64,000 bases of DNA, from positions 1,562,584 through 1,626,583 of the forward strand of contig SCFE01000071.1 of assembly GCA_004352715.1 (NCBI GenBank), read 5' to 3'. The position numbers and the translations under genes were made by a program. Positions 43,033-54,248 of this stretch are shown here, piece after piece (positions within the stretch are counted from its first letter, which is position 1; the number at the start of each line of letters is the position of its first letter). The notes under the pieces were generated by a model, which searched no databases, had not been told where the DNA came from, and saw nothing but the letters and a program-made list of their open reading frames with translations. Source of the DNA: Hofstenia miamia (lineage: Eukaryota > Xenacoelomorpha > Acoela).

Positions 43033-43462
43033 AATGAGTTTCATTCATTGTACCGTTGCAAGATGTTGGGAGTAGATGAGATTAGACATGTAGAAGATCG
43101 CATTCATTATACCAAGGACCCTCACTTAAAATTTGCTCGTTTCAAATTATCTACTACAAAAAAATTGTATACATAACGTTGGTGTTGAAAGAATTTTGCA
43201 AATGAACGCCTATGGTGGACTTATAAGCATAAATAATTCTAGACTACATTTGCTGTTGAAATGGTCAAAACTGTATAGAATTCATGCAATTTACCATGAT
43301 AGTTATGGCTTTGTTAAAAGAGAATTTGGAATTGGCAATGGATATCCAATATTTTACAGGTTTTGGTGTAATTTACCAATTTTGGGTCATTTGTTGTCTT
43401 TATTGTTTTGGATATATGTGAAGTTTAGATATAATGAACTCTACAGATATTTAAATGTTTAA
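43033..43462 (+). other. Unassigned coding-like stretch between capsid and protease genes
   Basis: Contains a 109-codon plus frame (43,133-43,462) with two hydrophobic stretches (FYRFWCNLPILGHLLSLLFW…) and, in another frame near 43,080-43,160, a stretch with IHYTKDPHLKFARFKL. Could be a small membrane protein of the Maverick or a decayed gene. No family recognised. Confidence 0.3.
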
Positions 43463-43465
43463 TGT

Positions 43466-43903
43466 ATGCTGACAAAATTAGACATTATTCTCCAAATCCC
43501 ATCACTACGTTGGCGTTTTTTCGGTGTACACTGTTCAGATTGCATACCACCAAGCCTTGTCCAAAACTCTTTTCTAATTTCTAATGCAAGCCCAACTGGC
43601 CATCCCGGAACCCATTGGTTGTTGATTATACGAGATGCAAACGGGAACTTAATATTCAAGGATTCTCTCAGTTGTCCACTAAACCAGTACCCCGATATTG
43701 AACATTACTGTCTAACTATGTATCATGGATTCCATGTGTATGAAGGTGATCGAAAAACTAAGTTGCAGGGGATATCATCAGTTTGCGGTGCTTATAGTAT
43801 TTTTCGTGCTTTTTTATTTTTCAACAATATACAGGAAATATTTGTATTTACTGATTTGCCGTTTATTGTTAATGACTTTTTGTCTAGTGATGAACTTAAT
43901 TAA
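43466..43903 (+). CDS. Maverick maturation protease (adenain-type cysteine protease)
   Basis: An uninterrupted 145-codon frame opening with a predicted helix and FFGVHCSDCIPPS, followed by GTHWLLIIRD (catalytic His), IFKDSLSC (acidic residue) and ISSVCGAYSIF (catalytic Cys, in the usual CG context). Order and spacing fit the adenovirus-type maturation protease of Mavericks, which trims capsid proteins. The length is close to the family's usual size. It is the only gene of this element with no visible damage. It lies between the capsid and penton genes. Confidence 0.8.
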   Translation: MLTKLDIILQIPSLRWRFFGVHCSDCIPPSLVQNSFLISNASPTGHPGTHWLLIIRDANGNLIFKDSLSCPLNQYPDIEHYCLTMYHGFHVYEGDRKTKLQGISSVCGAYSIFRAFLFFNNIQEIFVFTDLPFIVNDFLSSDELN

Positions 43904-44000
43904 TTAATGTATTCGTAGTCACTTTGCTTATTTTACATGTACGAAATGTTTTGTATAAATAGCATAATCGAAATTTATAATTTTATACACTTTTTGCAAT

Positions 44001-44777
44001 ATGCCAATTGTTAGCCTACTTTCTGAAAACTTTCGAAGCAATAACTCAATACATAGTTTTACTACGCATTTGGAAAGACCAATCTATAATGCTTCTCATG
44101 TGGCTTTGCTAAATATCACATTTCCCATAGGATTCAATAATATACAAGATCAATCGTGGAGCTTTATCAATGCAAATGGAAATAAACGTGGTATTTATGT
44201 GAAGGGTGTTCATGTGAATAAGATAGAAGATGTGTTTAGCTTTGTTAACCAAGTCTTAATGAGAATTGACTTGACAGTTGTTAAATCTGAAACAAATGAC
44301 GAAAATAGTTTTGAAAAACTATTTAGTACTTTTTCACAAAATTTGCCAATGATTACAACAGTACTGAAATTGGATTTTGAAATCAGCAGTGGAAGAGTAG
44401 TCATAAAAAATGAAGCACCTTATGAATTTCAATTAAATCAGGTAGGTGAAATTTTGGGTTTTGAACGTCACTATTGAATAGTCAATGGTTTGAACACTGC
44501 TAAATATAGTTTTGATATTTTAAGTGGACTGCATAATAATGTAATTTATACTGGTATAGTTACTTGTCAACATTATCAGAGTTGTAGCATCCCATTATTG
44601 GATCAAATACCCTTATTCACAGTATATAGCGTAAATGATCAGCCATTAATCATTTATGAAAAGACTCATATAATTTATAAACCAACTTCAAAGTCATTCA
44701 TTGATAGAATTACAATTAGCTTCCATACATCAAATGGGGAGTTCATTCATTTCAATAATACTAACAGTATTTATTAA
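44001..44777 (+). pseudogene. Maverick penton (minor capsid) protein, one stop
   Basis: From ATG 44,001 the frame contains HSFTTHLERPIYNASHVALL, then GEILGF, a TGA at 44,475-44,477, and continues in the same frame with DILSGLHNNVIYTGIV, SIPLLDQIPLF and FIDRITISF. These are the conserved blocks of the single-jelly-roll penton homologue of Mavericks, found in many animal genomes. One stop separates the halves. 42,301-43,005 repeats 44,033-44,737. Confidence 0.78.
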
Positions 44778-46980
44778 CTCTTAATATCAAAGACACTGAT
44801 GAAATTTAAGCTTAAACAATTTTTTAAAATGTAAAATAAATAGGTTATTTGTTTTTTTTAAATGTTATGTATTAATAACCAATTGACGACAGTAATACAA
44901 ATATTATCAATAATTTTTACAAATATTCTACTCTTGAATTCAATGAGAAAAACGTATTGAAAAAATCTACAAATGTGAAAAAACTTTGGAAAAGAAATAT
45001 AAGTCTAAAAACATTGAAGAGTCATAGGCCATGTAAACATAATTGTATTGTGGCATAATCCATCAAAATCCATGTGTTGTCAAAATGAGAGAAAGAATAG
45101 AAGTAACTAAGACTAAAATGTAATATTGATTAAATGTAAAACACATGGATGTGATAGATTATTTATTTGTAAAATATTTAAAGCAGTTTTTATATTTAAA
45201 TTAACTCAGTAGTATTTGGCAAAAATAAGAAGACCAAACAATGCTAATTAAGCAGAAAAAGAAACACAGGAAGAATCATAAACAAATGTCAACCAACAGG
45301 TACTAGCCAAGTGTTTGATTAGTTACATAAATGTGCTATAAATATGCATTAATTGTGTGATTTGATAATGAACAGATTTTATTGGATTTACTTTGTTATA
45401 TTGTCAGGTTATTTTATGCAATACATAGAAAGCTAAATGGTCAAGCACAAGGGTAATCTTTCAGTGGTCCCCAAATTCATTTAATGGAATTCTGGAGCAG
45501 CCTCATGTACAGCCTTTCAAAAGAACAGTGAGGCTGGTAGCCGGGAATTCCTGTAGTGCTTCATAGGTTAGGAATAGGAATAGGGGTCTTTACTTGTTAT
45601 AGCTTTCCTATCATTCATATCTTAGAATAGCCTAAGCACTTATATTAGGTTATCTATTTATTTTTTAAATTTACTCTACAAAGTGTACTACTACTGACTG
45701 AATCAAGTATTCATGTTTCTGCCAACCGCATTAATTGTTCACATGTACTTTGATTTGACATGTACTTATTTAAATGTAGGGTTATTATATGTAAGGCATG
45801 ATAATAAGCTATTGCACCTTGGTTGCATTATTCTTATATATTTACATCATAATAATAACAAGAACAATCAATGCACTAAATTAGTAAATCACTACACACA
45901 CGTTATCACTGAGACATATTTCCATGCAATGAAAGAATCACTAAGGGTTTCTAATGTAATATCCAACTAAACTGGAGCTGTTGCCAAAGAAGATAGTTCT
46001 CTTGAGCATTGCTTGGCATTGGGTTTTGACCCATTACCATCCATCTTCTTCAACCTAAATAATAGCAAAAGTTACTTATTACTATGGAATGCTATGGTGT
46101 AAGATTAATTAAGTTAACACATACTGTTAGACTTAAGTTGAGAACTGTATTGGAATCTGTCATCCCCAATTAATCACCTACACAATTAGAAATTGTAAAG
46201 CAACTTCAATTATTAAGCAAAAAAAGGATTGTCATGATTCTACAGTATAAATTGGGAAAACATGTAATAATTGAGATTGTTTTCCAAATTGTGAAAAATT
46301 CTAGTTTTATATGATTTGAAAATGTTTTTATTAATTGTTAAATTGATTTGGATTTCATGTTAAGATGATAACAATCTTTATGATTGGATACATTTTTGAC
46401 ATTTGAACAATGGGTGTATAGATAAAACCATGTAATATTGACATTGTCTATGATCAGCAAGCAACTTTATACATAGAGCAGATAAATGGAATTTCACATT
46501 GATGAAACAAAGCCAACTACTCTGAAAGATTTCAAACTTTTTGGTAAGCTATTTTTATAATTAAATCTCAGATATTGTTTTGATTCTTAACACTTTTTTT
46601 TGCAATATTATTTCTACTTAGTTTTACAGATATTTCTTTTAAAAACATAATCAATTTTTTTTAATGAATTGCTGCAAATTTGAAATCCAATGTTAAATTA
46701 ATTATATACTTTATCATACATATAAATGTCGTTTGTTTGTTAATATACATTTTTAATTGAATTTGCTTAAACTTTTATTTATCATGTGTTTCTGTGATCT
46801 ATCACTTAATTTATTAATCATTAATTTAGATACTACCATTTAAAATTCATAATGTGCAAATAAACATTGTGTTTGTTTCCTACAGCATTCACATCCCAAC
46901 ATGAAGGTTTGATGAATATTATCATTGTAGATGAAATTCACTATATGATCTTTATCATTTAGTAGTGCATTTTATATTTT
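44778..46980. other. Maverick right interior without recognisable gene
   Basis: No polymerase or other Maverick gene is visible, though DNA polymerase B would be expected somewhere. The stretch 45,560-45,980 shares short passages (ataggggtcttt…agctttcctatc, ataacaagaacaatcaatgcac) with 56,130-56,520 and, inverted, with 57,200-57,240, so an LTR-type repeat may be inserted here. Confidence 0.45.
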
Positions 46981-47537
46981 CTTTGTAAATACATTTATTT
47001 TGTATAAATGTTTGTTTTCTCTGTATGGTGAGAGTATGCATCTGTGGAAGCATGTATTTATATTTTAAAAATTATTTATTTATTGTCTTTAAAAATGTTA
47101 CATTTTGAACAATAGACTTCTTATCTCAAGGGATTTTTGAAAATTCCTCAACCTCTAAAAAAATTGGTTGCATGTAAACAATAGACTGCAAACAAATGTG
47201 TTTGCCAACAAAAAAGAATATATTCCAATGACCTCAAAGATAGACAGANNNNNNNNNNNNNNNNNNNNNCTTTGTAAATACATTTATTTTGTATAAATGT
47301 TTGTTTTCTCTGTATGGTGAGAGTATGCATCTGTGGAAGCATGTATTTATATTTTAAAAATTATTTATTTATTGTCTTTAAAAATGTTACATTTTGAACA
47401 ATAGACTTCTTATCTCATGGGATTTTTGAAAATTCCTCAACCTCTAAAAAAATTGGTTGCATGTAAACAATAGACTGCAAACAAATGTGTTTGCCAACAA
47501 AAAAGAATATATTCCAATGACCTCAAAGATAGACAGA
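46981..47537. other. N gap (47,249-47,269) with duplicated flanks
   Basis: 46,981-47,248 recurs as 47,270-47,537 with one visible difference (tcaaggg versus tcatggg), so the gap is probably another unmerged overlap and the inverted end looks duplicated when it is not. Confidence 0.85.
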
Positions 47538-47624
47538 TGGTCAAAGTCCACCATTACATCATATCCATGCCTGCCAGGGTCAAAAGATCATTTGTGACAC
47601 GTCCTATGACCCACTTCTTACTAC
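47337..47624 (-). repeat. Maverick right inverted terminal repeat
   Basis: Reverse complement of the left end, running inward from cttactac at 47,624. A partial second copy before the N gap is an assembly effect. Confidence 0.85.
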
Positions 47625-48136
47625 ACTTAGTAACCATTGAATTGGTTCCCATTTGTTCACTCTGTTAGCACTTGACAGGCTGTGGGCTCTGCAGTACCAT
47701 CAGCCTTGAATTGCTTTCATATTACTACAGTTCTTCCCCCACTTACACCTTCCCCTGGAACTCTGTCTGTCCAACTGCACTTGAATTGGCATTGTGGACT
47801 TCTGGAAGGAAATTTGTGCTGCTGTTGTGCACTAGTCATCCACTTGCCCTTGAATTGTATGTGCAGACTAGTAGTGGGAGAGGCTACATGTCTGTTTGTC
47901 ACAGTGCCCTTGAATTCATCTCTTATTCCTCAGTTCTTCTTTCTTGCCCCTTTCACCCTTAAATCAACATCTGGTTTGAGACTCTCTCTTCACTCTTCTA
48001 GAATTTGTTGTTGTTTGCACTTCTGTTCTTCACTCTCTGTGTATTCTCTTCTTCAATGGTTGGTGCATTGCTCTCTTTGATATTTCTAAATTCAGTTTGT
48101 AAATTTAAATCCCATATTTCAGAGTCATATATATTT

Positions 48137-49075
48137 CTATTTTTTTACTGCCCTCTGAGGCATTATTCTTCTCCCTACATTTTCATCTATGCATTTGGCT
48201 TGAAACTCCTCATCATAGCTCTCTTCAGGGACACTATCCAAATCATCCATCTCATATATAATTTCATTATTACTTTTACACATTAATTTGAATTCAGCTT
48301 CATCATCAAATTTTGTTTCTTCAATGTTGGCTGTCTCTCTTTTCAAATTTTGAAAATATAACACCCTGTCATTGTTTAATACATATTCATTGATGGGCAA
48401 TGTCTGTGTGATTGTGTAAGGACCAGAACAGATAGTTTTTAGTTTCCAGCCCTGGTTTACATCAGTTAATTTTACTGGTGTGAATGCATATACCTTATCA
48501 CCTACTTTGTGTGCATGTCTGTATGTTTTTCTATTATAGTTTCTCTGTTGTCTCACTGCTGATTTCTTTATGTTATGACACATCATTTTGTGAATTTTCA
48601 TTATTTGGGTTTTCAATTGTTATACATATTCATTGTCCATCTTGTTTCTGTAGTTGAAATATTGCATAGATAGAGGTGTTGCTGCTTCCTTCCAGAACAT
48701 GGCTTTAAATGGTGTTATTCTTGACATCAAATGTACCAATGTATTATAGAAATATTCTACCATTTCTATCACTTTTCTCCATATATTTCCTCTTATTCTC
48801 ATGGTTGCAACTCTTGTCAGCTTTATCAATATTTGATTTAGCTTTTCTACCACCCCATTGGCCTGTGGGTGTCATGCTGTGGTTTGCTTGCTTACTATTT
48901 CTTGCAATTTTGTCATCTGGAATAATCCACTCTCAAATTGTGGTCCTTTGTTGGTTATTATTGTTTCCATACTTCCAAATTTCAGTATCCATTCTTTTAT
49001 TACTATCTCTGCTGTCTCTTTTACTGTTGTATTCTCCATCATAATCATTCTTGTGTACTTCTTAAAATTATTCAG
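48137..49075 (-). pseudogene. Gypsy element 1 integrase
   Basis: Minus-strand blocks: FKKYTRMI and TNKGPQFESGLF (core, near 48,960-49,070), MVEKLNQILIKL (48,853), FYNTLVHLMSRITPF (near 48,730), then HAHKVGDKVYAF…GPYTI (48,520-48,400), the C-terminal DNA-binding part. This is a Ty3/gypsy integrase. It lacks the zinc-binding N terminus and the first catalytic residue because RT is joined directly to the core at about 49,075. Confidence 0.8.
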
Positions 49076-50050
49076 AATAAATGTCTTATAATAGTTGAAG
49101 AATCCCATTATCCTCTATATGTCTCTGGCATTGTCTTTCATGCAGATTCTACCATTTTTGATTACTCTTCCCAGAAATACTATAGTTTTCTTTAATATGT
49201 CACATTTGTTTTTGTTTATTTGCAGTCCAGCTTTCTCTAGTATGTTTAGAGTTCTTCCCAATTTACCTATATGGTCTCACACTGTGACATTTGTTACTAT
49301 GATATTGTCTATGTATGCATTGACTCCATCCTCAATTTTGTGTGTTTTATTTTTCAATATTTTCTTTATGTATTGTTGAAATGTTTATGGGGCATAACAA
49401 AGGGCAAACACCATATAGATCAATTTGTACTGACTGTATGGTGTAATGAATGCTGTCTTCTCAATGTCTTTTTCAACATAATATATTTATGCTTACTTGC
49501 TTTGTACAGCATGTCCTCTATCCTTGGGAGCATGTATGAATCCTTTTTCATTAATTCATTTAACTTTCAAAAGTTTATGCATAACCTGTATTTGTTTCCT
49601 GTTTTACAAACATCATTGTGGCTTCATATTGACTTTCACTTGGTCAAATTTTTTTATTGTCAATCAATTCATTCAATATTCTATTATATTCCTCTTATAA
49701 TTGTTCTGGCACTCTCTTCACCAGCAATTTTATTGGTTTGTCTGTGGTTGTCACTATCTTGTGCATTTCTTTTATCACTTGTCTCACAATAATTTCTCAA
49801 TAATTGAATATCCTTCTGTATCTTTCCACCAATACTTTCAGTTGTTTTGTCTCATCTTCTTCCAAATGCTGATATTTTTATTTCTGGTATTTTGTAGTCC
49901 TCTTCTTCAACTTTCATCCCTATGCCCTTGAATTGGCCTTTGGAGCTACTCATTACTTTGATGGTGTTCATCAATTCACCCTTGAGTTGGCTTTGTGGAT
50001 TACTTTCAGCTTTCATTTGCTTGTCCTTGAATTGACTTTGCAAATTACTC
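49075..50050 (-). pseudogene. Gypsy element 1 reverse transcriptase
   Basis: Minus-strand blocks EKTAFITPYSQYKL (49,460), FALCYAP (near 49,400), NAYIDNIIV (49,310) and MGFFNYYKTFI (49,108-49,076). The catalytic YxDD box reads YIDN, so the second Asp is lost. RNase H is absent: the GFFNYYKTFI block is followed immediately by integrase sequence. Confidence 0.75.
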
Positions 50051-50430
50051 ACTCAATCTTTGTCTTCAATTGATTTCCAGATTAGTCAAACATTAGATTT
50101 GATGTATTTCCCATATATCTTCACACTTGACTTTTTCATGTTGATGTTTCTATTTGTTGCATTCAGGATTGGTATTTTTCTTTTTCCATTTTAATAGCAC
50201 AGACACTTGATGGCATTGATACTCTCTTTGTCTTGATTTACTTCTGTTCATATAACATGATATCTGCTATTATCTGCTGTTCTTCTTTATTGTATGCATT
50301 CTCCACTTTTGTGGTTGTAGTTTTATGTCTTCCTTCAGTTTGAATGTAATTGTCATTTTTTTCCTTCTTCCCCTTTGATTTCTATTGCTTCATCCCATAC
50401 TATTATTTTTTTGTTTGCATAGTTTATTAT

Positions 50431-50700
50431 TCACTTGTTTTTTGTCAGGAAGTCATCAGCAAGTATTACCTCATATGGTAGCAGGTTATTGTGTGTGTCC
50501 ACCATTACTAACAAGGGATCAAACATTGTGTTACTTATCCTCATTTGCATTGATTTTATCATTTCTTTGGTATCAGTAATGTACTCTCCTGATGCATTAA
50601 TTAGTCTCTTATTAGATTTTTCCAAGTTTTGTCATTTAAATCCCACAATTATTGAGGTTGCTGCCTCCATATCAATTGTTGCCTTTAGCATCATTCCAAT
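50431..50700 (-). pseudogene. Gypsy element 1 protease
   Basis: The minus strand reads ATIDMEAATSII, where relatives have a DTGA active site, and further on LLPYEVILADDFL, matching LLPYDIILGNDFL in the third element at 62,200. The catalytic triplet is therefore changed. Confidence 0.7.
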
Positions 50701-50900
50701 GATCACAAATGTAATGGTATTTATGCTGTCCAAATTTGTCAGTATCATGATGAATGCTTAATTTTCTTGAGACTGCACTCTTCCTAGTTTTCCAATTTTT
50801 TTTCTGTTTGCTATGCTTCATCCATTTCTCTGTCCAAATATATTCCGTCCTCATCATCCTAATAAGCATCTTCATCTCCTATTATATTTATTTGCTTTTT

Positions 50901-50942
50901 GCAGTCTGGTTTCTTGTGACCTTTTTCTCTGCAATTATAACA
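50901..50942 (-). other. Gypsy element 1 gag zinc knuckle
   Basis: Encodes CYNCREKGHKKPDC, a CX2CX4HX4C nucleocapsid zinc knuckle. Confidence 0.85.
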
Positions 50943-52336
50943 TTTCACAGCATCTTTTTCCTTTATTTTTCTAGTTTTCCTATCCTTCATGCTCAGTTTA
51001 ATTATTTTTTCTGGTTTCCTCTTTTTGAAACTTCTATTTGTTGTCTGTGTTTTAAGGTTGTTCCTCCATGTTTATGTCTCTCTATGCCATCCTGCCTTTT
51101 AACACATAAATGTGTTGTTTTCAATTGTGGCTTGTATGTGGACCACTTTTCTTATCATCTTTTCAAGTTTGTCCTCTACATCACATTTTATTTCAAACTG
51201 AGTTCTTATATTCTCAGCCATGCCTTTGCAAATATGGGAGAATAAATCATATTTCAAATATTTGTTCACCCTTGAACTCAATGTTAACAGTCTTTCCACC
51301 TGTTGAATGTAATTAATTATATCATCATTCTTATTTTTGTTGTGTTGAGGATGATGTTGTATTGGTTTTTGAAACTTTCATTTTTGTAGTACTCTATGAA
51401 GTCTCCTATCAGTAATTTGTAATCTCTTTATTTCAGCATCTAATAGTAAGTAATGCTGGTACACAGTTCCTGTCAGGTATAATGGCAGTCTCACTGCTGC
51501 TGCCCCTTGGTTAACGTTTCTTTCCATCATTGTAATTTTGAACATCTGAAGCCATTTTGCAAATGTACAAACTCCATCTTGTGGATTTGTATTTCTCTCT
51601 GTTTTTCCTCTTCAGTTAACATGATTAGCCTAAGCTTATCTTTTAATAGTTTGAGTTCTGGCACTTGGATGTCATTATCTTCTATTAGTTGTCTGTTTTC
51701 TCTTTCTAGGTCCTGATACATCTTTTCTCACTTTGTGTTCTGTTCAATGAATGTTTTGTTTGACTCAGCTAATTGTTGAGCTAGTCTCTTTACCTCCTGT
51801 TGGAATAGTTCACTATCCAACTTTGAGTTCATGTCTTTTTTTAATTTCCTTTATGAGGTTTTCTCTCTCTTCTTCCATTCATTCAAATCTCCTTGTCAAC
51901 TGCTGTATTTCATTTTAACATTGTTTCTGTCTCATGCCTCTTTTTTTAAAACATTTTAAATTTCCTGTGGACTTGTTTCTGGGGACATATGAATTGTTTG
52001 CAGTTTCATTGTGGGGGACTGATCTCTTCCATCAGTGTGTGGTGTTGATCTCAATGCAACTGGAGTTACTACTACTCTGGTTTGAGTTTTTTTCATGCTT
52101 GCACTTTTTAATTCTATTCATTAATTATTATTTTGTTGTAAGTAGTGGTTTTTCCCTTACAATTTCAATTCTTCCTTTCAATGTTATGCATCTCAGTTAG
52201 GTATGTTGGCAAGTTGACCTTTCCTATCTCTTGATTTTTTGGTAAGTCTGATTGCCCATTGTACAAAGTAATTCTTCCCTTCAAAAAGTGTTGGTAATGA
52301 AGGTTATTGTCTTCCTGAATTTTGCTGATTCTCCAT
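50901..52336 (-). pseudogene. Gypsy element 1 gag
   Basis: Begins at an ATG near 52,336, about 20 bp after the primer site, but meets a stop soon. Open pieces include a coiled-coil-like charged segment (51,721-51,527) and 51,299-51,099, which contains YLKYDLFSHICKGM and matches the gag of the plus-strand element at 61,450-61,600. It ends with the zinc knuckle. Gag would form the virus-like particle; this copy is broken. Confidence 0.7.
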
Positions 52337-52358
52337 GATGTTATTAGGATCTTTCTAA

Positions 52359-52374
52359 CCTGTCATTGTTGCCA
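52359..52374 (-). promoter_or_regulatory. Probable tRNA primer-binding site
   Basis: On the minus strand the LTR ends in CACA and is followed by tggcaacaatgacagg, which begins with TGG as retroelement primer sites do. The gag ATG follows shortly. Confidence 0.6.
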
Positions 52375-52725
52375 TGTGGCATCTCCTACCAGGCCCAATG
52401 TCCATTTATCAAAATCTAGTTATTGGGTTCTATGGTAACTCAGTGCACAGAGATCAAACTATTTTTGACTTATTCACACTTCATTAATATTTCTCTGATA
52501 ACTTTAATTAACAGATACATTAACAATCTCTATTTAGGTGAAGTTACTCCACAGTTCTCCTGTTGGTTGGGCATCTGCCCAATGCTGCTCTCCTTGTCAG
52601 CAAAAAATCAATCAATCCAATTTCTCCAAATTATCTCCAGCACTCATCTCAAAGAAGTTAATTATGTGTACCCTAACCTACAATGGTGCTTACTAATGAT
52701 CAGACACAACTCAACTTAAACTCTC
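52375..52725 (-). repeat. LTR of gypsy element 1 (partial)
   Basis: Directly upstream of the primer site on the minus strand. It shares long passages with 57,505-57,865 (catctcctaccaggcccaat; gttgggcatc(t/c)gcccaatgctgctc; aattatgtgt) and with 60,374-60,590. The outer boundary is unclear; at about 52,745 it meets the ORF3 of element 2. Confidence 0.65.
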
Positions 52726-52744
52726 TTTGTAGTGTTGGTTGCTG

Positions 52745-53216
52745 TGTTTTTATTTCCATCCTTAATGTTTCATTTATTTGATTCTCCAAGTTTTTATTGA
52801 AATCTTTTTCATTAGGTATATAGATTTTTTCCCTCAATATTTGTCTCTTTATTTTAGCTATTTCTTTCTTATATGTTACTATGTTTTGACCACTGGTAAG
52901 TGTGAATTCTTTGTCAAATATGATTGTACTGTTGTAAATTATTAGCAACTTATTAGTGTGTTTACAATCAACCAATTGCTGTTATAGAGTATTAATAGTA
53001 TGTTTGTACCCTCAATTTTGTTATCTTTTATATGTGAGTTTTTGTTTCAGGTGGTAGCTTTTTAAATGAATTGTGTTGAATTTTTCCTGTCCCTTTGAAA
53101 TGTGGATGCAACATCTCTCCATCAATTTTTGACATTCTCTCTTCTCTTTCTTTCAACTGTACTGTTCCTTCAAATGTTGTGTTACTTTCCAAAGGGGCAT
53201 GTAGTGTTATATCCAC
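52745..53216 (-). pseudogene. Gypsy element 2 ORF3, N-terminal part
   Basis: KIDGEMLHPHFKGTGKIQHNSFKKLPPETKTHI matches the 33,595-33,400 reading in element 1 in two blocks, and KNLENQINETLRM matches 33,220. The reading is then cut off where the LTR of element 1 begins. Unknown function. Confidence 0.55.
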
Positions 53217-54248
53217 TTGAGTGAATCTTAGCAGTATCCTAGTGCTGGTGCTTAGTCACAGTTCATTGGCTCTGAACCAGTACTGATGGCCTCTAGTTGG
53301 TTGCCCTTGAATCAACTTCCATTCAATTGCTCTGTCAGTAATTGACCAGTTGTGGACTCTGTAGTACTCTCAGACTTAAATTGCTTTCATTTCACCATCT
53401 GGTTTAAGATTGTATTTTCACTCTCCTTCTCCTGTTTGTTGGTTGTTCCTCAGTCCTTTTCTCTCTTCATATTCTCTTCTTTAATGGTTGATGCATCATT
53501 CTCTTCTAATTTCCTAAATTCAGTTAATAAATTTAAATCCAATATTTCAGGATCATATATATATTTATTTTTAGCTGCCCTTCTCAGCATTATTCTTCTT
53601 TATATGTTCTCATCTCAAACATTGCATTGGAATTCTTCATTATAACTTTCTCCTAGTAATTTGTCTATTTCATATACATCATCATTATTATTACATAGTA
53701 ATTTGAAATCTACTTCTCCATCTAATGTCACACCTTTTATGTCTGTGATTGCCCTTTTCAAATTTTGAAAATTCAATATCCTATCATTACTTAGTATATA
53801 TTTCTTATTATGTAATACTTTTTAATAGTATAAGCACCAGACTAATGGTCTTTAATTTTCTTACTTGATTGAAATCAGTTACCCTTAGTGGTTTAAAAGC
53901 ATATACCTTATCACCTACTTTGTGCATGTGTCCATAAATTTTTTATTAAACTTCTCTTCTACCACACTGCTGATTTTTTTATATTGTGACACATCTTTTC
54001 ATGGATACCTGTAATTTGTGATTTTTACTGTTCATCACCTGTTTTCTCTGTATAATTTAAAGTATTCCATTGATAATGGTGTTGCAGCCTCTGTTCCATG
54101 CATTGATTTAAAGTGTGTCACTCCTATAGTAGAGTGCAACAATGTGTTATAGAAGTATTCAATCATTTCTATAATTTGTCTTCAATTGCTGTCTCCTATT
54201 CTTGTTGTTACCACTCTTATTAGTTTATCAGTGTGTGATTCAGTCTCT

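Larger units (their letters stand above)
34367..47624 (+). mobile_element. Maverick/Polinton, defective, inserted in gypsy element 1
   Basis: Long inverted ends (34,369-34,663 and 47,337-47,624) enclose plus-strand homologues of the Maverick set: packaging ATPase fragment, integrase, PX-like protein, major capsid protein, adenain-type protease and penton. Flanking hexamers are ACTTAA and ACTTAG, a 6-bp target duplication with one change. The host retroelement continues on both sides, and a related uninterrupted copy reads AGTTGG at the same place (53,295-53,300). After discounting assembly duplicates, the element is about 9.6 kb, including a 1.3-kb mariner and a 0.35-kb MITE, so it is short for a family usually 15-20 kb. 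No DNA polymerase B was seen. All genes but the protease are visibly broken. Confidence 0.85.
47625..52725 (-). mobile_element. Ty3/gypsy-like retrotransposon 1 (5' part, before Maverick insertion)
   Basis: Reading on the minus strand from high to low coordinates: LTR (about 52,725-52,375), primer-binding site, gag with one zinc knuckle, protease, RT, integrase. The element continues beyond the Maverick at 34,350-31,700. All parts are degenerate. The element is strongly A-rich on its coding strand, which makes the plus strand T-rich and generates many meaningless hydrophobic plus-strand frames. Confidence 0.8.

Noticed and set aside
42301-44777. Two penton genes in one Maverick
   Set aside because: The first copy is bounded by Ns at both ends and is the same as the second; it also interrupts the capsid gene.
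41166-44777. Live virus or intact integrated virus
   Set aside because: Capsid and penton genes carry stops and frameshifts, PX has two insertions, integrase and ATPase are truncated, and no polymerase is present.
47672-52200. Plus-strand hydrophobic ORFs of 60-170 codons
   Set aside because: They are the reverse of A-rich minus-strand gag/pol sequence; no motif of their own.
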